Shown piece by piece: positions 18,407-26,873 of a stretch of DNA of 64,000 nt (position 1 is its first letter; each line of letters begins with the position of its first letter). Location of the stretch: the NCBI RefSeq assembly GCF_002157685.2, contig NZ_AP026738.1, positions 5,828,001 to 5,892,000 of the forward strand. The letters are read 5' to 3'. Position numbers and translations under genes: made by a program. This stretch comes from Comamonas thiooxydans (GTDB lineage Bacteria; Pseudomonadota; Gammaproteobacteria; Burkholderiales; Burkholderiaceae_C). The notes beneath the pieces are model-generated. The model was not told where the DNA came from. It worked only from the letters and a program-made list of their open reading frames with translations, and did no database searches.

Positions 18407-19066
18407 ATGCGCAAGCAAATGGCTGTGACGGCCGCTCTGGCCTCTGCATTGTTGATCACCGGCTGCGCCAATACCGGCGGCATGTCGGACACCACGCGTC
18501 GTACTGCCACCGGTGCAGGCGTGGGTGCACTGGGCGGCGCTGCCATCGGCGCACTGACCGGCCACAACGCCGGCACGGGCGCTCTGATCGGCGCTGGCGT
18601 AGGCGCACTGGGCACCTATATCTGGTCGCAAAACCTCGAGAAGCAAAAGCGTGAAATGGAAGCCGCGACCCAGGGCACAGGCGTGGGCGTGACACAGACC
18701 GCGGACAACCAGCTCAAACTGGACATCCCCAGCGACATCTCCTTTGACACCGGCCGCGCCGACATCAAGGGCAACTTCGCCCCCATCCTCGATCGCTTTG
18801 CCGAAGGTCTGCGCAACAACCCCAACGCAGAAGTGCGCATCATCGGTCACACCGACAGCACAGGCTCCGATGCCATCAACAACCCTCTGTCGCTGCAGCG
18901 TGCCGAGAGCACCCGCAACTATCTGACATCGCGCGGCGTCAACGGCGCCCGCATCCAGGTGCAGGGCATGGGCTCGCACCAGCCCGTGGCTTCCAATGCC
19001 ACCAACGAAGGCCGTGCGCGCAACCGCCGCGTGGAAATCTTCGTGGGCGAGCGTGCGCCTCAGTAA
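18407..19066 (+). CDS. OmpA-family outer-membrane lipoprotein with glycine zipper
   Basis: A lipoprotein of 219 residues with signal peptide and lipobox LLITGC (C20). A glycine-zipper segment follows (GAGVGALGGAAIGALTG and a second such repeat, residues 36-75), and then a C-terminal OmpA-like peptidoglycan-binding domain: DISFDTGRADIKGNF, VRIIGHTDSTGSDAINNPLS and NRRVEIFV. The architecture is that of YiaD/Pal-like proteins, which anchor the outer membrane to the cell wall. AAGGAG precedes the ATG at 18407. A strong terminator follows 17 bp after the stop. Confidence 0.92.
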   Translation: MRKQMAVTAALASALLITGCANTGGMSDTTRRTATGAGVGALGGAAIGALTGHNAGTGALIGAGVGALGTYIWSQNLEKQKREMEAATQGTGVGVTQTADNQLKLDIPSDISFDTGRADIKGNFAPILDRFAEGLRNNPNAEVRIIGHTDSTGSDAINNPLSLQRAESTRNYLTSRGVNGARIQVQGMGSHQPVASNATNEGRARNRRVEIFVGERAPQ

Positions 19067-19083
19067 GCCTGCGCGAGACCAGC

Positions 19084-19111
19084 AAAAAGCCCCGCTTGGC
19101 GGGGCTTTTTT
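19084..19111 (+). terminator. Intrinsic terminator after the OmpA-like gene
   Basis: AAAAAGCCCCGC, a TTG loop and GCGGGGCTTTTTT form a perfect stem with a U-tract. The A-run on the other side allows it to work for the opposing response-regulator gene as well. Confidence 0.92.
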
Positions 19112-19131
19112 CATGTCGCGGAGGCTTGCTC

Positions 19132-19761
19132 TCAGGCGTTGCGCAGCAGATTGGCCAGCTCCACGGCCGACTTGACCTGCATCTTGTCGAAGACACGCGC
19201 CCGGTGCACTTCCACGGTGCGCACGCTGATATCGAGCTGATCGGCAATCAACTTGTTCGGCACGCCCTCGACAACCAGCTTCATCACGTCTTTCTCGCGA
19301 TCGGTCAGCTCGTCCAAGCGGCTGCGCACCTCTTCGCGCGCCTGCAAGGCAGCCAGATGCTCGGCGGACAGCGCCAGCGCCTGCTCCACCCGGTCCACCA
19401 GCGCATTGTCGGAAAACGGCTTCTCGCAGAAATCGAAGGCGCCACGCTTGACTGTATCCACGGCCGTCGGCACATCGGCATGTCCGGTCAGAAAGATCAC
19501 GGGCATGGCCTCGATCTGGCCGCGCTCCAGCATGCGGTTGAACAGCGACAGCCCGCTCATGCCCGTCATGCGCATATCGAGCAGCAGGCAGCAGGGGCGA
19601 CGCGTCACCGGGCTGGTCTGCAGCACGGCCTGTTCGAATTCTTCGGCGTTGCGATAGCACTCGCTCAGCAATCTGCGCGAACGCAGCAGCCATGCCAATG
19701 CCTCTCGGACATCGGCATCGTCGTCCACCACGTAGACGGTAGCGTCGGTTACAGGTTCCAT
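19132..19761 (-). CDS. FixJ/DctR-type LuxR-family response regulator
   Basis: A regulator of 209 residues: receiver domain with acidic pair D13/D14, phosphoacceptor D62 (LLLDMRMTG) and conserved Lys in CEKPFSDN, then a LuxR/FixJ helix-turn-helix (LTDREKDVMKLVVEG ... NKLIADQLDISVRTVEVHRA). It is last in the operon behind its cognate kinase, five bases after the kinase stop. FixJ-class pairs of this layout include DctS/DctR, which control C4-dicarboxylate uptake. No target operon of that kind lies nearby, so the regulon is open. Confidence 0.93.
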   Translation of the reverse strand: MEPVTDATVYVVDDDADVREALAWLLRSRRLLSECYRNAEEFEQAVLQTSPVTRRPCCLLLDMRMTGMSGLSLFNRMLERGQIEAMPVIFLTGHADVPTAVDTVKRGAFDFCEKPFSDNALVDRVEQALALSAEHLAALQAREEVRSRLDELTDREKDVMKLVVEGVPNKLIADQLDISVRTVEVHRARVFDKMQVKSAVELANLLRNA

Positions 19762-19766
19762 GAAGC

Positions 19767-21842
19767 CTAGTTCTCTCTGGGTTCCCAGGGGGCCGGAAGC
19801 GTGAAGACAAACTCCGTGCCCTGCGGGAGGTGCGGGCGGTAATCAAGGTGACCACCATGTTGCTCCACCACCGTGCGGCACAGACTCAGGCCCAGGCCCA
19901 TGCCTTCGGTGCGCGTGGTGAAGAAGGGGGTGAACAGCTGCTCGGCGACTTCCGCAGAAATGCCGGCGCCGCAGTCCATGATGGAAAATTCTACCCAACG
20001 CGCGTTATTACCGTCAGAACTGCGCCTGACAGCCATGGTCAACACCCTCTCCTTGAGCTCAGGCAGGTCCATGGCCTGCATGCCGTTGCGCGCCAGATTG
20101 AGCAGCACCTGCTCGACCATGGTGACATCGCACAGCACCCCCGGCAGATCGGGCTCCAGCTCCAGCTGCACTGTTGCATTGAGCTTGTGCGCCTGCAGAT
20201 AGACCAGGGGCATGACGGCATCGATCAGCTCCACGGGCTGCACCACCTCTCTGGACTTGTCGCGTCGGCGCACGAAATCGCGCACGCTCTTGATGACCTT
20301 GCCCGCGCGGTCGGCCTGAAAACTGATGCGCTCCAGAGCCATGCGCAAGTCCTTGAGATGCGGGGCCTGAGGGTCAGTCGGCTCATGCTCCAGCAGATTG
20401 AGCGAGCCCGTGGCATAGCTGGAAATGGCGGCCAGCGGCTGTGTCAGCTCATGGCTGAGCATGGAGGCCATCTCGCCCACCGTAGCAAGGCGTGCTGTGG
20501 CCTGCAGGCGCTCCTGGGAGGCACGCGACATCTCCTCCATGCGGCGCTGCTCGCTGATATCGATGAAAGCGCTCATCCAGCCCGTGTGCTGGCCCTGGGC
20601 GGTGATCAGCGGCGCCTCGAAAATCAGCACCGGAAAACGCGAGCCGTCCTTGCGCATGAACACGCTCTCATGGCCCTGGCGCGGTGTGGGCAGCAGGCCG
20701 GCAAGGCGCTGATCGCGCCGGCTCACATATTCCTGGGCCAGTTCGGGCGGCCAGTAAGGCGCCACATTGAGGCCCAGCAGCTCCTGCGCGCTGAAGCCCA
20801 CCATATTGCAGAAGGCCGGGTTCACATAGGTGATGCGACCCTGGAGATCGCGTGCACGCATGCCCGTGACCAGGGAGTCCTCCATGGCCTTGCGAAAGGC
20901 CAGCGCATCGCCCAGATCGCGCTCGGCCCGCAGGCGGCGGCGGTTGTCGCGCACCAGCACCACCACCACGGTCACCAGCGCGATCGACATGCCGGTCACC
21001 AGCGCCGTCATCACATTCGGAAAGACGCTGGGCGCGTGATGCCAGCTGTCCATGCGCAGCACCAGGGTGTTGCCTGGCAGGTCCAACAGTTGCTGGGCCG
21101 TGAACATGCGCGAGCCGCGCCAGGCCGCCCCCACCATGGCCAGACGCGTGCCGTCCGGCTCGGTGAACGAAACCTCCTGGGTGCGCGGCAAGGACTTGCC
21201 CACCTGGGCCATCAGAATGCCTTGCAGGCTGTACGTGCCCAGCACATAGCCCACCACATGGCCGTTCTCCGTCAGCGGCATGCAGACCTGCATGGTCTCC
21301 GTGCCCAGGCCCTCGCCCAGCAGCTGGAAGCGGCTGGGCGAGTACGATGGCCCGTTGACGCGCCTGGCCTGGGTACAGGTCAGGGCCTCGCCCGAATGCA
21401 GCTCGGGCAAATGGCTTTCGTCCTCGACCAGCAAGGTGCGATAAGGCGTCTCGGCATGCTCGATGAGGCGCATGTTTTCGCCCCGCCATTCGATGCGCAT
21501 CAGGTCGCGGCGCTGCTGCAGCAATTCGGTCGCATGCTCGCGCCAGGCGGCATGCTTGCTGCTGTAGGCGCTCAGCGCCAGCAGGTCCTGCAGATTGCGG
21601 CCCAGCGCTGCACGGATATCGCCGACCGCATTGGCGGTGTCGCGCTCCAGCTTTTCCTGCACCTGCGATGCCTCATAGCGTCCGGCCAGCCAGACCATGG
21701 TGACCAGCATGCTGACCACCAGCGCCACCAGCAAGGTCCATAGCGACCAGCGCTTCCAGGCCATGCGCCAGCGCCGCCAGGGCCAATGGACAGGATGGTC
21801 CTCGGGCAGTGCGTCAAGAGCGGTATTCAGCGGATCAGTCAC
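19767..21842 (-). CDS. Membrane PAS-domain sensor histidine kinase (FixL/DctS-like)
   Basis: A kinase of 691 residues. Membrane helices at about 33-53 and 278-297 enclose a periplasmic sensor of about 220 residues with a dCache-like appearance (HVVGYVLGTYSLQGIL). A cytoplasmic PAS domain follows (about 320-430; RDLQGRITYVNPAF). The dimerisation box SHELTQPLAAI carries H464; N586 (NLARNGMQAM), DCGAGI and GMGLGLS are the ATP-binding motifs. The start is GTG at 21842 and overlaps the stop of the nitrilase gene (GTGA), implying translational coupling. The partner regulator follows directly. The ligand is unknown. Confidence 0.93.
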   Translation of the reverse strand: MTDPLNTALDALPEDHPVHWPWRRWRMAWKRWSLWTLLVALVVSMLVTMVWLAGRYEASQVQEKLERDTANAVGDIRAALGRNLQDLLALSAYSSKHAAWREHATELLQQRRDLMRIEWRGENMRLIEHAETPYRTLLVEDESHLPELHSGEALTCTQARRVNGPSYSPSRFQLLGEGLGTETMQVCMPLTENGHVVGYVLGTYSLQGILMAQVGKSLPRTQEVSFTEPDGTRLAMVGAAWRGSRMFTAQQLLDLPGNTLVLRMDSWHHAPSVFPNVMTALVTGMSIALVTVVVVLVRDNRRRLRAERDLGDALAFRKAMEDSLVTGMRARDLQGRITYVNPAFCNMVGFSAQELLGLNVAPYWPPELAQEYVSRRDQRLAGLLPTPRQGHESVFMRKDGSRFPVLIFEAPLITAQGQHTGWMSAFIDISEQRRMEEMSRASQERLQATARLATVGEMASMLSHELTQPLAAISSYATGSLNLLEHEPTDPQAPHLKDLRMALERISFQADRAGKVIKSVRDFVRRRDKSREVVQPVELIDAVMPLVYLQAHKLNATVQLELEPDLPGVLCDVTMVEQVLLNLARNGMQAMDLPELKERVLTMAVRRSSDGNNARWVEFSIMDCGAGISAEVAEQLFTPFFTTRTEGMGLGLSLCRTVVEQHGGHLDYRPHLPQGTEFVFTLPAPWEPREN

Positions 21843-22654
21843 AGCACACGATGGGTCAAGGCCGGCAATTGCTGGCGCACTTGCAGCAAGCGGTCACGAT
21901 TGAGCTCTCCCGCCACCACGCCACTGCCGCCGGCCTGCAGGCCCTGCACCTCGCCCCAGGGGTCGATCAGCAGACTGTGGCCCCAGGTGCGACGACCGTT
22001 TTCATGCACGCCGCCCTGGCCCGGTGCCAGCACATAGGCCAGGTTCTCTATCGCCCGTGCCCGCAGCAGCACCTCCCAGTGCGCCTGGCCCGTGGTGTAG
22101 GTGAAGGCACTGGGCACCAGCAGCAGATCGGCCCCCTGTGCGCTGAGCGCGCGGTACAGCTCGGGAAAGCGAAGGTCATAGCAGACGCTCAGGCCCAGGC
22201 GCCAGCGGGCGCCGTCTCTGGCCTGTATGTCGCAGACCACGGGCTGGCTGCCCGCCTGCACCACGGCGGCCTCGGTATAGCTCTCGCGCCCGTTGTCGAA
22301 CTGAAAGAGGTGGATCTTGTCGTAGCGGGCCACGCATTCGCCCTCGGGCGAATAGACCAGACTGGTGTTGAGCACATGGCTGTCGTCAGCGGCCTGCAGC
22401 GGCAGCGTGCCGGCCACCACCCATAGCTGCAGTTGCCTGGCAGCCCCGGCCATGAAATCCTGGATCGGCCCCTGGCCAAAAACCTCCCGGTAGGCCAGCT
22501 TGTCGGTGTCCCTGGCTCCCATGGCACAGAAATACTCGGGCAGCACCACCAGCTCCGCACCCAGGGCGGCAGCCTGCTGCATCAGGCTGCGCGCCTGCGC
22601 CAGATTGGCTGCGACGTCCTGACCCGAGACCATTTGTAGAGCGGCAATCTTCAT
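21839..22654 (-). CDS. Carbon-nitrogen hydrolase (nitrilase superfamily, Nit2-like)
   Basis: A cytoplasmic amidase-like enzyme of 271 residues. The catalytic triad is complete: E40 (VVLPEYF), K113 (YDKIHLF) and C158 (GLSVCYDLRFPELYR). The sequence is closest in feel to the Nit1/Nit2 branch, which hydrolyses deaminated glutathione or omega-amides, but substrate cannot be read from sequence. It overlaps yhdP upstream (ATGA) and the sensor kinase downstream (GTGA), so it is embedded in a tightly coupled operon. Pairing yhdP with a nitrilase gene is common in betaproteobacteria. Confidence 0.92.
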   Translation of the reverse strand: MKIAALQMVSGQDVAANLAQARSLMQQAAALGAELVVLPEYFCAMGARDTDKLAYREVFGQGPIQDFMAGAARQLQLWVVAGTLPLQAADDSHVLNTSLVYSPEGECVARYDKIHLFQFDNGRESYTEAAVVQAGSQPVVCDIQARDGARWRLGLSVCYDLRFPELYRALSAQGADLLLVPSAFTYTTGQAHWEVLLRARAIENLAYVLAPGQGGVHENGRRTWGHSLLIDPWGEVQGLQAGGSGVVAGELNRDRLLQVRQQLPALTHRVL

Positions 22655-25600
22655 GGCTTCTCCTCTGAACCTGGAGCGGCAGCGGGCTGCTTGCCGACAT
22701 CGTCGGCACCGGCTTTGGGCACGCTGCGCCTGGGCAGCTCGGTCACCTGCGGGTCTTCCCAGCTGCCGTGGATATGGAACTCCTTGGTCGTGGCCGCAAT
22801 CAGCGGGCCACGCAAAATCATCTGGGCCAGAAAGCTGCTCAGCCCCACCACGGGATTGATGGCCGTCGCAACCAGGGAGGCGGACAGGGCGTTGATCTCC
22901 GGCACCACCACCACATGCAGGTCCTGGGTTTCCTTGTCGATATCGGCAGAGCCCTCCATCAGCACGGCCGCGTTCACGCCCTTCATCTGCATGTTATTCG
23001 TCTTGGCAATGCCGCGCTCTATGGTGACGTCGCCCCGCATGAAGTCGAAAGAGAAGCCGTTACGGAACACGTCGCGGAAGTCCAGCGTCAGCCGCCTGGG
23101 CAAGGACTGCAGGCTGAGCACGCCCAGCAGCTTGGCCAGTCCCGGATCTGCCTTGAGGAACTGGCCTTTTTGCACCTCCAGATGCACGGCGCCGGACATG
23201 GTCTTGAACTCCGGCGTCACGGGCGCCCCTGTCCAGCTGATTTCACCCTGCAGCTGGCCCTGTCCATTGGCAACCACGCCAGGCATGTCAAAGCGATTGA
23301 GCAGCTTGCCCACATCGCGCAGATTGAGCTGGAACTGCAGCTGGGTCTGACCCGGGTGCTTTTTGTCACTGGAGCGCAGCCCCCAGGAACCCTGGGCCGT
23401 CAACGTCGCCTCCGGCGTGCTGATATTGAAGCGCGACAGCTGCCATTCGCGCTGCCCCGCGCCGACGGACAACCCATGATTGCGCGCCACCACATCCAGC
23501 TTGCCCAGCGAACGCTTGCCCAGCTGGAAGTCGTCCACACTGACCTGCAAGGCCGGTAACTCGCGCACATTGCCGGTTTGTTCCGCAGCAGCATCCAGCC
23601 CTTCGTCCGGGCCGTCGGGAATGCTCAGACGCGAGAGCTTGGCGATGACCAGGCCGCCCGGCTCCTGCGCAGAGGGCTCGCGATACTCCACACGCCCCGC
23701 CAGCTCGCGTGACTGGATCTGGTTGGTCCAGACCTTGTTGGCATGGCTGAGCTGCAGGGATACATCGTGCAGCGAACGGCCATGGAGCTTCACCTCGCGC
23801 GCCTTGAGCGCCAGCTGCTGCGGCACAAACTGGCGCCAGCTCTCTTCCTCGGTACCGGGGCCATCGGCTGCGCCTCCTGCGCCATCGGGCCACAAGCGAC
23901 TCCAGGCATCCAGATCAAGCACCGGCAGTTGCACCCTGGCCTGCAGGCCGGCAGGCGGCAAAGCGGCTTCCGCCTTGCCTGACTCCACCAGCTCCAGGCT
24001 GCCGCGTGTGATGCGAGCCTGCGCCCCGCTGATATCGCGCTCCAGCAAGGCTGCAGCCTGATTGCCCCATTGCACGCTGAACTGATCGGTCAGCGGCTTG
24101 GCCACGGCTGGCACCGTGCGGTTGACACGCAAGGCCAGGGAGCTGTCGGCCGCCTTGCCCAAAGGAGCTGGCAACATGACCGCCATGCCCTGCAGGTCGG
24201 ACTGCAGGCTGATTTCCGGCACGCTGTGCAGCACCTTGATCTGCAGGCCATAACGGGCCTGGCCTTGCAGATGCTTGCCCAGAGCCACCAGCTCGCTCAT
24301 CTCCTTGGCGTCACGCAGGCCCTGGGCCGTGGCAATACCGTCTACGCGCACTTGCACCGGAGCCGTGGCGGCGTCGGCGGCAGGCTTCATGCCGCCCTCT
24401 ATGCGCACATCACCGCCCAGAGATCTGGCCTGCACGCCCGAGAGCTGAAAGCCGGTCTCCGAAAACTGCACATTGCCGCGCAGTTGGCTGAGTGTGGGCA
24501 CATCGGGCATCAGCTGCAGCGTATTGCCCGCCAGCGCCACTTCACCCTGTACCTTGCTGCGCTCCATATGCATGGTGGGCAGATGCAGCCTGAGGCTGAG
24601 CCTGGCATTGCCCGTGGCCTTGCTGCCATCCAGAGCGTGGGCAGTCAGCGCAGACAGGGCAGAGCCTTGAACCAGGCTCAGCATATCGCCCAGAGCTCCA
24701 TGAGCCTTGGCGTTGACCTCCACCTCGGTCAGGTTCCAGTCGGCCACTCCGGCCTGTGCTTCATCAACCACGATGGCGGTATGCCCCAGAAAGCCCTTGG
24801 CCTTGCGCACTTGCATGGAGTTGCGGTCGAACACCAGCTCGCCCGACAGCCTGGTCAGCGGCGGCCAGGGCTTTTCGCCGGGGTCGAGCAGATAGCCGGG
24901 CACAAACTGGTAGTTCACATCATGCACCTGGGCACTGATGTGGAATTCGCCCTTGCCCGGTTTTTCAAACGGCACATGCTCGAGCTCGCCCTTGACGCGG
25001 AAGTTCACTGCACTGGCCTGACCCGTGGTAATGGCCTCGCGCACATAGCGCAATGCCTCGCTGCCCAGATCCTGGGGCAGATAGCGATAAATGCGTTCAC
25101 CCTTGGCGCGGCTGAGCTGCCCCTGCAGATCCAGCAGTCCCGGAAAGCGTGGCTGCTCCTTGGTCCCTGCACCGGACTGCCAGCTGGCCTGGGCCTGGCC
25201 GGCCGTATCTTCATTGGCGAAACGCAGGCGGGGCACTTGCACCTTGATGGACTGGCCCTTGTCCTGCAACTGCCAGCGCACCAGGCTGTCGAACTGGTCG
25301 AACGGGATATCGGGGTCTTCAAACACTCCGGGGAAGCTCAGCATGGCCTGATTGGAGGCCGCCGTCTTGGTCAGCGTTGCCTCGCCGCTGTCCTGGTCCA
25401 GGGTGAACTTGCCACTCAGCCCCCGCACGCCGGGAATACCTATGCTGTGCGGGCCCTCCTGCGAAGCTTGGGAACGCAAGCCCAACTGCTCGAAGCGCCC
25501 CGAGGCCTTGTACTGCCCCAGCTGCTGCAGAGGTCCGCGCCATGACAGCTTGAGATCACTCAGCTGTCCTGTCGGCGCAAGCGCCTTGAGCTGGGTCTGC

Positions 25601-26763
25601 ACGGACTCCGGCAGGGGCAGGCGCTGCAGCATCTGCGCCGCAATGGCCAGGTCGATGCCATCGGCCTGAACATCACCATGTTCGCCCTGGCTGCCCTGCT
25701 CGGAAGCACCGGTCGGCACATAGCGCAGGCTGAAATCGCCTCTGGGCCAGTTCAGGCCGTCATCGGCCGTGAACTGCAACCCCTGGACGGAAAACTGGTA
25801 ACCGTTCTGGTTCTTGGCCCGCAGGCGCCCCCGCAAGGCCTGCAGGGCCAGGGGCTCAGGTCTGTCCCGCCATTGAAGTTGCAGCGCCTGTACCGCGACA
25901 TCGGCCACCCCGCCCACGGGCTGTCCGTGATCCACATCCAGCCAGGCCCTGACCGAGCCCTTGCCCTGCTGCAGCTTCCAATCCTGCGGACCCAGATACT
26001 GGCCAAGATGGGACAGGTCGATATGCGTGAAGTCCAGATAAGCCTGTCCGCTCCAGCGCTCCAGACGCCCTTCATGCACCGACAGCAAAGGCTCCTTGAA
26101 GTTGCCCATGACCGTGAAGCGCTGGCCCCAGCCCTCTGGCGGCGTGGCATCCAGCCGCAGGGAGTGGTGCCAGCGCTTGTTGCGCAGCACCAGATCCACA
26201 TCCTGCAGTTGCAAGGGCGCAGCATTGCGCAGCTCGTCCACCCACTGCAGCTTGCCGCTGCGGATGGCGATTTCGGGCTGGGAGAAGATCCAGTCGGAGT
26301 CGGTTCCCTGCCCCGGATCGGATGACACGGCAATACCGGCCACAAAGATCTGGCCGTCGGCATCGCGGCGGACCGTCAGATCCGGCCCTTCCAGGTATAT
26401 CTGCTCGACTCCCAGGGTCATCAGCGAATGGGCAGAGACCGCCACCACCACCTTGGGCAGCAGCAAGGCCTCACTTTTGTTCGCGGGGTCATGCAGGACT
26501 ACGTCGCCCAGCTCGAAGGTCGGTACCAGACCCGAGCGGTAAGCACTCAGCCGGCCAATGGAAACCGGTACACCCAGGCTGCGTGAGGCCAGGGATTCCA
26601 GCTCGGGGCGCCACTGTTCGATTCGCGGCACAATCCAGAAATGGAGCACCCCCCACACGGTGGCCAGCAGCAGCCACAGGCTAAGGACCAGTCCCAGAGA
26701 CCACCGTGCCAAGCTGGCCAGCCTATGAATTTGGCGAGTTGGGAGTGGTTTCGGTTCGATCAT
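22651..26763 (-). CDS. yhdP: YhdP-family AsmA-like envelope protein
   Basis: A very large protein, about 1370 residues: one N-terminal membrane helix (SLGLVLSLWLLLATVWGVLH) followed by a long periplasmic beta-rich region with DUF3971 and a C-terminal AsmA-like part (RGDVTIERGIAKTNNMQMKG ... LHVVVVPEINALSASLVATA). AsmA-like proteins such as YhdP form bridge-like tubes thought to carry phospholipid from the inner to the outer membrane. The ATG at 26763 (MIEPKPLP) is preferred because it places the helix near the N-terminus; the frame is open to 26859. It is the first gene of the operon with the nitrilase, kinase and regulator, and is divergent from glnE. Confidence 0.9.
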   Translation of the reverse strand: MIEPKPLPTRQIHRLASLARWSLGLVLSLWLLLATVWGVLHFWIVPRIEQWRPELESLASRSLGVPVSIGRLSAYRSGLVPTFELGDVVLHDPANKSEALLLPKVVVAVSAHSLMTLGVEQIYLEGPDLTVRRDADGQIFVAGIAVSSDPGQGTDSDWIFSQPEIAIRSGKLQWVDELRNAAPLQLQDVDLVLRNKRWHHSLRLDATPPEGWGQRFTVMGNFKEPLLSVHEGRLERWSGQAYLDFTHIDLSHLGQYLGPQDWKLQQGKGSVRAWLDVDHGQPVGGVADVAVQALQLQWRDRPEPLALQALRGRLRAKNQNGYQFSVQGLQFTADDGLNWPRGDFSLRYVPTGASEQGSQGEHGDVQADGIDLAIAAQMLQRLPLPESVQTQLKALAPTGQLSDLKLSWRGPLQQLGQYKASGRFEQLGLRSQASQEGPHSIGIPGVRGLSGKFTLDQDSGEATLTKTAASNQAMLSFPGVFEDPDIPFDQFDSLVRWQLQDKGQSIKVQVPRLRFANEDTAGQAQASWQSGAGTKEQPRFPGLLDLQGQLSRAKGERIYRYLPQDLGSEALRYVREAITTGQASAVNFRVKGELEHVPFEKPGKGEFHISAQVHDVNYQFVPGYLLDPGEKPWPPLTRLSGELVFDRNSMQVRKAKGFLGHTAIVVDEAQAGVADWNLTEVEVNAKAHGALGDMLSLVQGSALSALTAHALDGSKATGNARLSLRLHLPTMHMERSKVQGEVALAGNTLQLMPDVPTLSQLRGNVQFSETGFQLSGVQARSLGGDVRIEGGMKPAADAATAPVQVRVDGIATAQGLRDAKEMSELVALGKHLQGQARYGLQIKVLHSVPEISLQSDLQGMAVMLPAPLGKAADSSLALRVNRTVPAVAKPLTDQFSVQWGNQAAALLERDISGAQARITRGSLELVESGKAEAALPPAGLQARVQLPVLDLDAWSRLWPDGAGGAADGPGTEEESWRQFVPQQLALKAREVKLHGRSLHDVSLQLSHANKVWTNQIQSRELAGRVEYREPSAQEPGGLVIAKLSRLSIPDGPDEGLDAAAEQTGNVRELPALQVSVDDFQLGKRSLGKLDVVARNHGLSVGAGQREWQLSRFNISTPEATLTAQGSWGLRSSDKKHPGQTQLQFQLNLRDVGKLLNRFDMPGVVANGQGQLQGEISWTGAPVTPEFKTMSGAVHLEVQKGQFLKADPGLAKLLGVLSLQSLPRRLTLDFRDVFRNGFSFDFMRGDVTIERGIAKTNNMQMKGVNAAVLMEGSADIDKETQDLHVVVVPEINALSASLVATAINPVVGLSSFLAQMILRGPLIAATTKEFHIHGSWEDPQVTELPRRSVPKAGADDVGKQPAAAPGSEEKP

Positions 26764-26873
26764 CGGTGGCCTAGCAATGGCAGGAATTATGACCGGCGCC
26801 CCGTGCGCGTTTCGGTAACCACACGTTGCCGAACTGATTACCTGCCTGCCTGACATCATTTTTTACGGTCCGC

